The notes under the pieces were generated by a model. It saw only the letters and a program-made list of their open reading frames with translations, did not search any database and had not been told where the DNA came from. From Dryas octopetala (taxonomy: Eukaryota; Streptophyta; Magnoliopsida; Rosales; Rosaceae), in contig OY992832.1 of assembly GCA_963921425.1 (NCBI GenBank), forward strand, positions 19,690,835-19,754,834: DNA of 64,000 nucleotides, read 5' to 3'. Made by a program: the position numbers and the translations under genes. Numbering within the stretch: the stretch's first letter is position 1; the number at the start of each line of letters is the position of its first letter. Below are positions 9,790 to 27,093 of the stretch, piece after piece.

Positions 9790-11335
9790 AGCTATGAAGC
9801 TCTTGCGTTTCTTTTGTAAATTGTTGATGCAAAAATTGGTGAGTCAATGCAATCAACTTCAAACAGTGGATCTGACTAGCCTTTTGTTTGGTCTCTTTAT
9901 GGATGATTGGAGTGTTTGGGATGAATTAACCAGCTTGCTGATGGACTTGAATGAAGGTTACCTGCGTGAGCAAAGATCATCAGATGTAGCACCGGTGTGG
10001 TACCAGTCAACCGCTTTGATGATTAAGTCGGGGGTGAACAAGTAAGGATGAAGAAGCAAGAACAAGGTAAGAACTTCTGGGTATTCTTTTTTGTGTTGTT
10101 GTGTGAAGTGTTTAGGGTTGTGAACCCTTCTCATGTGTTGAGAGGGTTCAATATATATAGGCCGGGAAGAGGTAAAAAAAAAAAAATATATATATATATA
10201 TATATACCTGCATGTAGATGAACGATGGAGATGAGGACATGTCACCGGTTTAGAATAGTGTCATGCACAACTACCCAGCAAGTTTGCATTCAATGCAGGC
10301 ATGCTCATGTGAGAGTAGTTAGCCCCAAATGTCCCATCTGAAGCTAGGGTGTCAAATCGTGTAGAGTGCCAAGTCATTGGCACTTGAGTGTAGTTAGAAA
10401 TAATATCCAAGTCTTTTGAGATGGCAGTTTGCTGGGAGTGGTGCTCAGATAGCATCCGAGTCGAGCAACATACTCTGTCAAATCTGCGGTTTACTCAAGT
10501 CGTTTAGGATGAGTATATCTTGACTGGTCGGATCAAAAAGATGTTACGCGCCACCAAACTGAACCCAATAATTCTAGCTAAGTCAGATGGGTTGAGTCAG
10601 CCACATGTCTGGTGGTACAGAATCGTGATCAACTCGATACAGTGTGGTACAACCCAAGCATCACTAACTGGGGGACAGAGCAGGGCATCATTGTCAGCTG
10701 GAGTGATGATGTGGATGATGTGTTTGACCGTGTCAACCGTTGAAAAGTCAATACCCCACATAAGACCTTATCAGATCACGTGTAAGCATATGGTTAGTCG
10801 AGAGAAACCAAGTGAATTTATTCACAAACATAAATGTTTTCAGATAATAACGAAAGAATAAGCTCTCTCTTTGTAAGGAAAGAAAAGAGAGAGAAAAACC
10901 CAAGAACCAACCCAAAAATGTGATTGAGGTATCATGCAAAACAATGCATTTAAATCCTAGAGTACATCTGGCCAAAAAAAGAAAATTCTGGAGTACATTG
11001 TTAAGTTCTCTTCCATGTTGTCTTGGTAGCCCAAAGGGAAACTTTACTGGCTGATATCGACTACCTCACGCGAGAGAGAACCACAAAGCTTAATTCTAGA
11101 CTAGATATGTACCACCTACTCTTGGGAAAATTTTTGTGTGTGATTGTAAGTTTGTAACACACACAAAAAAAGAACAGCATAAAATGGTTGTCTTTATTAA
11201 ATATTCAAACTCCTATTGCGTAGTTGTTTTGTTAAATTGTTATTACCTGAAAGAATTTTTAGTAATTACAAAATTATTGTAAGACACATTCTTGTTTTAT
11301 AAAATTTCAATGCTCAATCACGGTGCATGGTGCAC
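9790..11335. other. Unassigned insertion-like block, probably transposon-derived
   Basis: This block separates two parts of the duplicated RBR flank. It contains a TATA-like CAATATATATAGG at about 10149, a (TA)n run at 10187-10207 and an open frame ending at 10045 whose product (.. MDDWSVWDELTSLLMDLNEG) I do not recognise. No terminal repeats, polymerase or transposase motif could be identified. Calling it transposon-derived rests on position and base composition only. Confidence 0.3.
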
Positions 11336-11338
11336 TGT

Positions 11339-11504
11339 TGTGGCGGGATCCTCTGCTATAAATTTGTGTGCAAGGATCTGCTAGCCTTTTAATATAAGGC
11401 TATTTACACATAAAATATTGAGATGATGTGGCAACCTTATATTAAAAGGCTATAGCAGATCCTACACAAAAAATTATAGCAAAGGATCCAAGTCTACCCG
11501 CCAT
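11339..11504. mobile_element. Foldback / MITE-like element with about 60-bp inverted arms
   Basis: TGGCGGGATCCTCTGCTATAA (left) is matched by the reverse complement of the right end, which has TGGCGGG, a short insertion and GGATCCTTTGCTATAA. The arms continue through GGATCTGCTAGCC and CCTTTTAATATAAGG with a small loop. I saw no clear target-site duplication. Confidence 0.7.
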
Positions 11505-11565
11505 AATTAATCATTTATGTTAACGTTATCTTTCTATTGTAAAGAAACAGAGGAGTTAAATATAT

Positions 11566-11736
11566 GGACCTGGATCCTCTGCCTTGCTTCCCTACAAGGC
11601 TGGTACTAGCTTCAAATCTGAGCCTTTGAAGACATAGTAGAAAGAGAAAGAGTAGGGAGAGATAAATTGTCTTCAAGGGCTCATACTTGAGCATGGTACT
11701 AGCCTTACAGGGAAGCAAGGCAGGGGATCCAGTTCC
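11566..11736. mobile_element. 171-bp Mutator-like MITE with a 9-bp target-site duplication
   Basis: The ends GGACCTGGATCC and GGATCCAGTTCC are inverted, and homology continues inward through CTGCCTTGCTTCCCT and AAGGCT.GTAC. The direct repeat TAAATATAT flanks both sides exactly (11557-11565 and 11737-11745). Nine-base duplications are the hallmark of the Mutator superfamily. The element splits a block that is otherwise the inverted counterpart of 9700-9775, so its insertion postdates that inversion. Confidence 0.8.
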
Positions 11737-12080
11737 TAAATATATACATGTGATAGTTGTGGGCCTGTGGCATCAAAATACACAAAAAGGCAAGTTTAAT
11801 TAATCATTTATGGAAGGCAAAGGTAACCGTATAATTAATCATAATTAATCATTTATGTTATATTTTCCTTCTCACCTCACACCCCTTACTCACTGCACAC
11901 CCTTTTTACTTTAATTTTTTCACAATTTCTCATTTATGCACTTCCTACATCACAAAAATGTCCTCATCAGACCAAAAAAAATTGAAAAAAATAAATAAAT
12001 AAAACAAAACAGCAACCACAGATCCCAACCCCCACCTTGCCTCTTGCCACCATTTTGCCGCCACCCTTTTCACCTGAAGT

Positions 12081-12099
12081 CGGACCCACACCAGCGGCT

Positions 12100-12147
<48 letters not shown>

Positions 12148-12377
12148 CTTCCCCATCTTTCTCTCTTCACATCATTGTCGATTGAAAGAGAGGTCGACGA
12201 CCTTGCTGGCCTCTAGATCAGAGGCCGCTCATCCCCGATCGTCGGCCTCCCTTTCCCTCGGCAAGGGTATGAAGAAAGAGAGACGGGGAGGACAGAGAGA
12301 AAGAGAAAGAGGAAAAGAAACAAGGAAGGAAATAGAGAAAGGGAGAGAAGAGCCGCCACTGGTGTGGGTCCGAACGC
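12081..12377. repeat. Inverted repeat with polypyrimidine and polypurine arms, including (CT)n at 12101-12138
   Basis: CGGACCCACACCAGCGGC at 12081 is mirrored by GCCGCCACTGGTGTGGGTCCG ending near 12373. Inside them a long CT-rich arm faces a GA-rich arm, around a centre near 12240. The structure resembles the element at 47240-47820. Open frames on both strands here come from the CT/GA bias and are not genes. Confidence 0.65.
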
Positions 12378-12399
12378 TGGTGGAGGCTGGGATGGGGAT

Positions 12400-13080
12400 T
12401 CTTTGACCGTAAGTGAAAGTATAATCTTTAATTGGAACACTTTGAATGTCGTATCTCAACTGCGAATGGATAGTAATACCATGTCATTTTTCTTGCATTT
12501 TTCCTTAAAAGTTCACCAAAATTGAAATTGCCTAAAAGAACTCTTTTAATATAAAAACTCAATATTTTGTAAGGATTTTTTTTTTTTGGTCAAAATCAAT
12601 ATTATGCTGACAAAATGGCTTACCTTAAAAAATATAGTGATAGGCCAATCTAGTTTAATGAGTCGAGCGCTCACCGTTTTTCTTTTTCTTTTCCAGTATA
12701 GTCATTGTTGCACAACAACAAACATAGTCATTATTTAAAAAATTGCATAAAAATGATATTTATAAACCTACAATCCTGTGTTTTTCTTACATATTCACTT
12801 GCATTTTATCAATTATATTTTAAAACTATACTTATGGTTATTATTCGAATGTGACAATAATTTCCCATGACAGTAACAATAAATCTGACACTATTCTCAA
12901 GCTTACTACTCAATCAATTAGTAAATGTATGTCAATCAACTTAAGATTTATTGGCACCAATCCATCGCATATGGGTTATGGTTTGGCTCTATTTCTTTTA
13001 CTATTTTAATTATTTGGCCAAAACAACTTTTTTAATTATTTAACTCGTCAAATTTACTATTTTTAATCCAAAGCTTCGAC
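12400..13080. other. AT-rich intergenic stretch
   Basis: No gene, RNA or recognisable repeat is seen between the polypurine foldback and the exon 1 remnant of RBR copy 3. Confidence 0.5.
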
Positions 13081-13199
13081 AATGAAGAAAGATATTTTAG
13101 GAGGAACAGCAGTCAGCAGCTTTCCCGCTTTTCATGAGGTTGATTTATTGCGTTGCGAAATCCAAGGGAGTCGACCCTTGGTTTCTTCTTAGGCAAGTT

Positions 13200-16100
13200 A
13201 CTACTTCCAACCTTCTTGGGATTTGGTGAGCGACGAAGAGAGGTTAGGGCTACGAAGGTGCTCTTGGCTCGTGTGCTGGGACTGCGATTTCTGTTCGCAG
13301 AGACAGTGTAGGGTATTCGAGAATAGGAAGAATCTGAAGGCTTTGGCTGTTTGCGGTCCGGTGCTGAGCTGGAAGGCTGCGGAGAAGTTGAGGCTCTCTC
13401 TCTCACTTTGAACTTGAAAGGTGTCATCTTTTCTCTGATCCGATGATGTTTTAGGTTTTTTAAGCACTAATTAAGCTTCATTTCTTTTTCAATCTATTTT
13501 ATTATTAAATGTATGATTGTTTTTGAATTTTTGTTTATTTTTGGTGCGGGGTTTTCTTAATCTTAGGTGTGATTTGTTTTTATGCTAATGATAGAAGTGT
13601 TGACTGATGTTGTGCTATGTTTAGGGAAATATTTGGTTGTATGAACTATTGGGTATTTTTTGTAGACACAAACAGTACATAGATATAACATTAATGGCTC
13701 TTTAATTGGCTAGGTTTAGGATAAAAGTAATGCGTTTACTACATGTGGGTTTTGTAGGGAAGACAATTGAACTTGGAAAACCATGAGAAGTGTGACAAAT
13801 GGAATTGAATTGGATATAACTTACAATTATAGTCTCAAACCATAGTTATTAAGCCTAGACATCAGTCTAAGTTGGTTGGTTGATTTTTGGTTCAGTGATT
13901 GGGTTAATTGGTCTTTTTTGGGCAGAAGTGTTGGGTTAAGTGGTTGAAGTGCGAGGTAGCTAGTAAAGCTTTAATTATAATTTAGAACGAAAATTAAATA
14001 ACAGGAGGAGTATTATGTATTTACTCAAACAAGCATTTGATGAGTTATGCGAATGTTTTGCAAGATAATTAGTTTATGTCATTTGATTGTGGCATTGCTT
14101 GGAGTTTGTTAACTTTGCTTCATGCAGATGCTGCACTGTTCAGACCCAAATGACTTGAAATTTGGGAGAATTTACACTTATCCTCTAATTCCTATTAAAC
14201 ATGTTCCCAGATTCCAAGTTTCTGTTTAAAGCATTTCTGAGTGCGCTTGCTAGCTTGTGTGACAAGGAAAACTATTAGAATATGTTGGAATTTTCCATTT
14301 CACTTTGAGCAATGATGCATGTATGGACATTTAATACCATTTTGTCTGTGCGAGAAATTCTTGCCGATGTATTCAACTGTCATTTTTCAATAGTGTTAAC
14401 TGATTTATATGTATCCTTTCTATTCCAAAGGATTCAAATTATATTCATCAAAGCCATGTTTTCTTGTTCATTTTGTTCTTGTTTTGGTTAGTACATGTAA
14501 GTCTTATCTTCATTATGATCATCATTATTGTAGTTCATATTTATTAACAAACCATGCTCAGTGGCACAGAAAATTTTGTTTAATGCCATTGATATTGGTG
14601 ACTGACATTTGTATACACAGGTTACCACGAGGGGACTGGTTCCCAGGAGCAAAAAGATTGCCGCATTAGCCAATCATGTGATTCTTACTACAAAGGAAGA
14701 TTGAATATTGCAGCTCTTTTCTTGTGGGAAGTGGTGGCATTAAGTTTGCATTTAAATTTGCAACTGATGCTATGGCTACTCAGGTCACCTCCCCTGCGGA
14801 ACCTAGCAAAGCCAAGAGTTTGAAGGAGGCTTGTTTAATTTGTTTTGAAGACACTGATATCGCTCAAATGTTTTCAGTTGCTCATTGTTTACACAGGTAT
14901 TGCTCTTCTTGTGTGAAACAGCATGTGGAAGTGAAGTTGCAAAATGAGATGGTGCCACAATGTCCTCAAAAAGACTGTAAGTCTGAGGTGAACATTGATA
15001 GTTGTAAAAACTTCTTGGCACCTAAACTAGTTGAGGTTATGAGTGAGCGAATCAAGGAATCTTCTATTCCTGTTACAGAGAAAGTCTATTGCCCATATCC
15101 CAGGTGTTCTGCATTAATGTCCAAACAAGAGGTCTTAGAATATACCAAGACTTCTTTGGTTAGTTTGGGAGGCAGGAAATGCATGAAATGCTATTGCTAT
15201 TTCTGTATCAATTGCAAGGTTCCTTGGCACGACGGAATGAACTGCTATGATTACCAAAGATCAGAAACCTGTTCCGGCGCAGAAGACCAAGTGCTGAAGT
15301 CTCTTGCAACAGAGAAACGGTGGCGCCAGTGTTCCAAGTGCAATCATATGATTGAACTTGATAGTGGCTGCTACCACATCATTTGCAGGTGATTTACTCT
15401 CTTCCCCTCCAATTTGACTATTCTTTTGGTTGTGTGTTGCCTTTTTTCATCTCTACACAAATTTTGCAATTCTTTATATGGAAGAATGAACAAGCAAAAG
15501 ACCGGTGAAATATACACTTGTGAAAAAAAGATGATCTAACTGGTAGCAACTTGAAAACTGATCCATTGTTACCATCCAGCCACCAAAAGAGCCAATCTTT
15601 GCACGTTGATATGCATTGACACTGTAATTTATGCTTTTGTTTTGTTAAACAACTAAATTATGAAACCTTAATTAACGATCTATAAAACAGATCTCATGAC
15701 AGGGTCTTGCATATTTAGTTTCCCTTTAGATAGCTTTTGTTCTCCACCTGATGTCTATGTTATGGACCTTATTGTACTGCTCATTGTTGAACACTAGTCC
15801 TACGATGTTTTGACTAAGTTTTCACCTTAACTTGGGCCACAAATAAGATTCCCCTGTTAACCAAAAGAGGGATCACTTGTCCTTGTATGTAACCACCTAA
15901 AAGAGGGGTTCCACGTGAAGGAGAATAAAATTAAGCAGCAGTCATGCATTAATTGGTCTAAGTGTCTAATAAAGCTATCTATATGCTTGTTTGGCTCACT
16001 GCACATAAAAGTTGAAGTTTTTGGGTTCAATATGTATTGCCTTATCACCTAAAATGAAGTAGCCATACATCAATTTATAAGGTTACCTATTGTTTCACAT

Positions 16101-16280
16101 GTTTTTTTCTGGATGCTGCTCTTTTCATGACTTTGTACCAATCCTTGTTGTTTGTCCCATGTTTGTTGTCTTTTTAGATGTGGATATCAGTTTTGCTATA
16201 CTTGTGGAGCTGAATGGAAAAATAACAAAGCAACATGTTCCTGCCGTCTCTGGGATGAGCATTACATTTTACGGGCATGA
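13200..16280 (+). pseudogene. RBR-type E3 ubiquitin ligase, copy 3 (two frameshifts, otherwise complete)
   Basis: The exon 1 remnant (about 13200-13412) aligns with the orphan exon at 8650-8830 at DNA level (TTTGGTGAGCGACGAAGAGAGG, AATCTGAAGGCTTTGGCTG) but is frameshifted. Exon 2 is 14621-15388. One extra base in the stretch encoding ILLQRK (near 14690) gives a stop at once, after which the correct frame (EYCSSFLVG..) is open to the donor. It encodes RING1 (CLICFEDTD.. CPQKDC, with Gln for the usual His), IBR (YCPYPRC.. CINCKVPWHDGMNC) and RING2 (WRQCSKC.. SGCYHIIC). Exon 3, 16178-16280, adds CGYQFCYTCGAEW and a stop. An internal start could yield an RBR-only protein, but the copy is more likely a pseudogene. 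Confidence 0.7.
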
Positions 16281-16623
16281 AGATGAGTGTAATAGTCTAA
16301 CATTACTCTTATCGGGTTACAAGTTTACAGCTAAACAGATTTAGACTTGTCCAGTCATCTTTTGCTCTCTCCTTGACTATTTGTTTCTTTATTATGGAGA
16401 AAGGTGGTTGTGAGGGAGGGATGGGGTGGGAAGGATGTTGAAGGATCAAACTTCATAGATATTTTTTTTTATACTGAAAACTTCATAGATGCTATGCAAG
16501 GATTTGCTGGTAATGTTAAACCACTGCCCAGCTTTTTGCTAACTTTTGGCATATTAGGCTTTGCATTCGACTTATATTGTAAATTATTTTTTATTTTTTA
16601 GAGTGATGGAAAATACCTATATT

Positions 16624-16953
16624 GGAAAAGTTTAGCAATACCTTTCAAACATAGGTCGGTTTCTACATTGCACCCTCAACACTAAATTGGTTTTCACACT
16701 CTTAAACTTTCAAAAAGTTTTAATGTGCCCTCTATTGTTGAATCCGTTTGATTTTCTGTAATGGAATGCGTGATGTGCACATGACCATTAGAAAAAAAAA
16801 CCCCTAAAAAAAGATAAGGCATGCATAATGTGCTGAAAAGTAATAGAAATTTTGATAGAATTAAGGATATATGATGCTTTAGAATTTTTTGAAAGTTTAG
16901 GGGGCAATGTGGAATATGGCTTATAGTTCAGGGGGCATTACTAAAATTTTCCC
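16624..16953. mobile_element. MITE-like inverted-repeat element
   Basis: The left end (GGAAAAGTTTAGCAATACC, then CTACATTGCACCCT) pairs with the reverse complement of the right end (GGGAAAATTTTAGTAATGCC, CCACATTGCCCCCT). Arms are imperfect and about 95 bp long. No coding capacity. Confidence 0.65.
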
Positions 16954-16959
16954 TACATA

Positions 16960-21989
<5,030 letters not shown>

Positions 21990-23103
21990 TCGGTTGGTTC
22001 AAGTGTTTTGCTATTTCACATTCAATTTGTTGTCCTTCTAGTATAGAGCTTTGTTGGCTTTCCACATTTCACCTGATTTTCAATTGTGTTATGGGGGGAT
22101 GTGACTTTGATTAGTAGCTAACCAGTCGTCTGCTCTAGTATGGAAGATCATCAAGCATGCCCAAATTTCTAAATACATCTCTGGGGCATGCCTTCTGTCT
22201 TAGTTCAAACGATCCGATCAAATGTTTCTCTATGTACAATTTTCAGTTCATTGGAAGGGGTTTTCTTGTCAAACCTTTATGCTAGACTAGGCTTCATTTT
22301 ATTGCAAATTTACTGGGTTGGGAATGTTACATTTCAATTGGATTGTTTCTTTTTCATTTTTGATTCGGGAAAGGGGAGGTCAAGATATGAACTCTTTCTA
22401 TTACCTATTGCTTCTTTTTGTGACAGTTTAATGGTGGTAGTCTCTTCTAAATCATAAACCTCATGGGTGATTTCATCCGGTCCTTGTTTAAATCAATGCC
22501 TCATATGTGCTATTGCCTTTGTCTTATATTGTCACCTCGAATTTCAATTCTCACCTTAAATCAATGCCTCATGTGCTATGAAATGAGTTCTACTTCTTAA
22601 TGCTCAAGCCCTTCAAGAATACAGTCCAGCTTTCAGCTTGGCCAAAATATACAGGGCCACAAACACTTGTTGCGTACACAAAATACCACACTACTTGTTG
22701 ACTACTTGTTGCGTATACAAGAGCGAATTCTAAAGCTCATGTCGACTGCTGCAATCTTGTACGAGAAATTGGGTAGAAGTTCATATAGCCCTTGAAATGG
22801 TATTGAAAATCCTACCGATTAATTGGCAGCTGAATGTTCTTGACCTATGAAATCACCTGTAAAATGATGAGATGCTGATAAGTTTGCATAAGTCATAAAA
22901 GAAAAACAATTGAATCTCACGGTCTTAGTTTTGCAATAAGCAAATCAAATCCCTGAATTGAAGTTTGTAAGTCCAAGGACCTATACACTGGACTCTATAT
23001 TTATAACTCATCATTGTAGACCAAGTTTCATAAGGCAAAACCAAAGAGATGGCAGTGCTAAGTAAAGGGACTAACTTTTACCTATACTCGGAACAATTTC
23101 TAG
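21990..23103. other. Convergent intergenic region between SRPK and the MRS2-type gene
   Basis: It holds the 3' untranslated regions of two convergent genes. TTAAATCAATGCCTCAT occurs twice (about 22488 and 22557). No further gene was identified. Confidence 0.5.
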
Positions 23104-26100
23104 TTACAATATTTTCCTTGTCTTGAGATATGAATACATAAGATAAAATCCCACAACAGCGCCAACAATTATCCCAGCTGTTGTAAACCAAAATGCGAAC
23201 TGCACCAAGTCAAGCACATGGTCAAGTGACAATCACCTCAACGAGAATGGGAAGTGAGTCAGTCACATTAAGTTAACTTCAGAAAACTAACATACCACAT
23301 GTTCTTCAAGATAGGACCTCAAGTTCATGCCAAAGATACCTGCAATTAGAAGGAAAAAAAAAAAAAAAAAAAAGACTTGACATGGCCCCATTACCAAAAA
23401 TACAGAACATCGGCTTAGAAGTCAAACAACAAATTTGGCTGGATAACAAAAATGTGCTATTTCAAAATAAAACTTAAGTTGTTCTTTCATGGCGTTGAAC
23501 TGAGATTATATTTGTGATGTACAGACAATTAATAGGATTTCAATAAATGAGACACAACACACATGCATTAATATCATCCAACTTCTTTTTTTTCGAGATG
23601 ACTCCAAATTTTAGCTATATGGCCACTTTCAGTTGTGAAAGTTTCAAAAGATAAATAAATACATATGCCTACATTTATATTGTAAGAAAGAACAGGGAAT
23701 CTATGTTATCCACCATCTTTAGCACTAATTTTTATAGTCTCTTAACCTGAAGTAGCCACTGAGATTCTTATAGTCAGCCTAGACAAGTCATAATCCAGTC
23801 AGTGCCACTAGATGTTGTAATTGATTCAAAATTCAGGAGACGAAAATATAGATATCTTCATATAGGGATTTTATTAACTTGTTTAAGGTTAACCTGGATA
23901 GTTTTTATCGTGGACATCAAAACACATGGCAAGTTCCTAGGTAGTAAGATGATGTGCAAGACTATGGATACAATAGAATCCCATACGCTTTTGAACAGAT
24001 TTTGCAAATAAATAACCAAACTTGCAGAAGTATTATACTTGACTAATACAGGCATGAGACATGGTTTGAAGCATGTTAAAGACACACCTGCAACCAGAGC
24101 ACCAAGTGCCACACAAAACGTCCCAACCTGGAGGAGTAATTCCACTCTGCTAACCTCAAGCCTCCGAGAACTGATTAATGAAATCAGTTAAAATTAGCAT
24201 TAGAAAAATGAGGCTGCTTGTGAAGAAGGATGCTGGTTTGATATACATTGTTGGCCCTTCTTACAGAAAATATGTATAATATGTATATATATATATATAT
24301 ATTGTTGTCCCTATTTTCTAACACAACTTAAGCTTTTGGAGTTCCATGGTTGTCTAACAAAAAATCAGTAAAAGTTTCACATTGAGGAAGAAACTCTAGA
24401 GCTATAAAACAAATCAAAATCAACAAAACAAAACAACGTTTCAGACCTCAAATTAACAGCTATAGAATCTTCCATTTCTTTAGCAGAATCAAGAAGCCTT
24501 TCAGACTGGCCATGACAAGATTCACATCTGCAAATGCAAGAAGCACTAAGGTCAACTTTCATGGTGAACACCATAGCACAACTTTCAAACAATGCTGCTT
24601 TTCAGTTGTACGAACTAAGAATAAGAGAAAACTAACTGCATCAGTATACCATCTATGCAAGATGATATTTTCTTTTCTCTTAGAAAAGGGGGAGGAGGGG
24701 GGGTTCTAACCTTTGGAGATAATTTTCCAAAAGCATCTCAATTTCTTCCTCCTCTTCTGCAATAACAAATTCAAAGCAAATATAAACTTATACTCATTGA
24801 TTGCATATGCAATTTAAACATTTCTAAGTAAATTGCAGTAATCACAACTTAAACTTACCATCAGCAATCTGCTTCTCTAAAGGAACAGAGCATTCCACAT
24901 CATCATTTCCCTTCTTGATTGTGCAGTTTCTCCCCATAATGCATATACGGCGTATTTCATGGGGATCCTCCAACAGATCAAACAGCATTTGTCTGAGAGC
25001 CCCTGCCCTTGAACCCAATTCAACCTTTCATAACAAAAGAAAAGTAATAATATTAATACTGATGCTTGTCAATGCCAATATGCCACTAAAACCAGGTTTA
25101 CCATTTGAGTTAAAAGCATTAACTATACCAAGGTTTGCTTGCTAATACGAAGTTGCTCCAGTATATCAGCAGTTAACCGGTTTGGCAAAACCTCAAGTAA
25201 CTTTTGAACCTGAAGAAAATTGAAGAAAACTAATCATAAGTCTATATTGACCAGTGCATTCCGGGGAGAGATAGAGAGAGAGAGAGAGAGGCATATAAGT
25301 AGATAAAACTACCACTATTATATTATTTGATCAACAATTTTTTTTTCCTTTTTGTTGACCACTATCAACATAAATTTAATCATATAAACAATTAAATGAA
25401 GCATTTTGTACGGAACATCTTTCCAGAACCTCAAATTTTTTTCAGAGTACTATTGTAAACCAGTAGATTGCGTAGCAACAGCAACTGACACGTGATGTTT
25501 AGACTGGTCAACCCAAAGATATTTTCTTGCCAAGTTACAGTTTTTTACAAATAGAAGAAAAAGGTACCTAAAAAGCCATAGCAAAATAATTAAAATACTC
25601 ACTATGTTCCCATACTCACACGAGGTTCTAAATCCATTAATGTTTGTTCTAAACGCTGTATTCTCGAGAGCAACGCTGCTTCAACAACCTGAAAATACCA
25701 CAAAGATCAAATTGCCTTACTGCATCAGTATGAAGATATTGTGTGATCGGAATACTAACCTCAAGTTCAAATGGCATAGATGGTCCTCCATTCATATTTT
25801 TGGGGTTCAGTCGAGGCAACAATGCTTCCATAAAAGCTTTCCCTCCTTTACTACACATGCAACAAATTTTCCAATGTTATTTGCTTTGAACTGCCTAAGC
25901 AAAAACTGAAAGTCATTAGATACAGCAGTTTAGTGTGCTCCAAAATACAAAGCTCACCGGTTGTAGTCAAATATAAGGACACGCTCTTGCATTGCAATTG
26001 CACGTAATGAGCCTAGATTTAACAGAATAGCATGCTCGCGGACCTAGGAGGTGGATTCAGAAAAGTCTTGTAAATATGATATCAATATCAGCCATATTTA

Positions 26101-27093
26101 AAAACCAAAAAACAAAAACAAAGTAAGTTATCTATGCAGCTATACTTCAAATGTTTATACAGGTAAATTCTGAATATAAATGTTCTCACACACAACAACA
26201 TTACAACTTACAAGAGCTAACATGAAATACTAAATGGAAGTTGGCATCATACCAGCAAAGTGGGCATCGAATTTGTCAGAAACAGTGAAGGGTCAACACT
26301 CCGGACATCACGCGGACGAAGACCTGAGGGTGAAAAACACTCATATCCCAGAAACAGTAAAAGAAATAATCCAAACCATGTTGCTATGCTAGCTAGCAAT
26401 TTCAATTTCAATGAGCAATATTGTATGCATTACAAACATAGCTTTTTACGCAATAAATACAACTGTCTTGAATAAGCAAATTGTATAGTAGTTTCCTATA
26501 ATTAAATGAATAAATTATAGAGGGGATATATTTCACTCACCACTTGACTTCAAAAGCTGACGTCTGTTTATTTTTCTAGAAGATACCGTCCCATTAGCCT
26601 TCACTTCTACCACCTATAAAATAAATAAGTAAATACATATTATTGGTTAATTATTTGGATTAATGCATTAATCGCAGTGTTTAAGCGGTAATAGAAATAC
26701 TAATACGAAATTTGCTTGCTTGCAACGGACCTCGTAGACTGGCTCTCGAATCCCGAGAGACAGAGAGTCACTGGTGGTGGACGACGTCGTAACCCGTAAC
26801 GAACCACCACTCGTCATCGTCGTCGTCGTCTGGGCCTTAATGCTGTCGTTGTCTTCGCCATCGGATATGGTTTCGGGTTCGCTGAATCGGTCCTCCGCGG
26901 TCGCCGATCTGAAGCACTTGGGTCTCGGCGAGACCGAGACGACGTTAACCGAAATCGGAGAGAAGAGTGCAGAGACCTCGGTCTTTCGCAGCCCAATCGG
27001 CGTCAGTGAACATTGCGAGTAAAAGAGGTGAGAGGAGAGGGCTGAAGAGTGAAGTGGGAGTTGAAGGAGGTGCGGCCATGGAGTCAGAGCCAT
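23104..27093 (-). CDS. MRS2-11: Plastid magnesium transporter, MRS2/CorA family (MRS2-11/MGT10-like)
   Basis: Thirteen exons join in phase to 449 residues: 26731-27093, 26541-26613, 26253-26323, 25958-26043, 25760-25850, 25620-25688, 25129-25209, 24859-25024, 24711-24756, 24447-24527, 24088-24170, 23296-23339, 23104-23199. The Ser/Thr-rich N terminus (about 1-90) looks like a transit peptide. The long helical domain includes REHAILLNLGSLRAI, PFELEVVEAALLSRIQ, LEDPHEIRRICIMGRNC and an EEEEIEMLLENYL segment. The first membrane helix ends with the GMN signature (GIFGMNL, G407-N409) that selects Mg in this family. A second helix (FAFWFTTAGIIVGAVVGF) and a short basic tail follow. MRS2 proteins form pentameric Mg2+ channels; this subgroup sits in the chloroplast envelope. 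The start chosen is ATG 27093 (MALTPWPHLLQL). Confidence 0.93.

Noticed and set aside
9740-10045. 101-codon plus-strand open frame
   Set aside because: No recognisable domain and no conserved counterpart; part is the duplicated RBR flank. Kept only as content of the unassigned block.
12044-12406. Open frames on both strands across the CT/GA foldback
   Set aside because: They encode Leu-Ser and Arg-Glu runs from dinucleotide repeats; the inverted repeat explains them.
13113-13467. Minus-strand open frames opposite the RBR copy 3 exon 1 remnant
   Set aside because: The plus strand aligns with the RNase H-like exon at 8650-8830, so these are antisense shadows.
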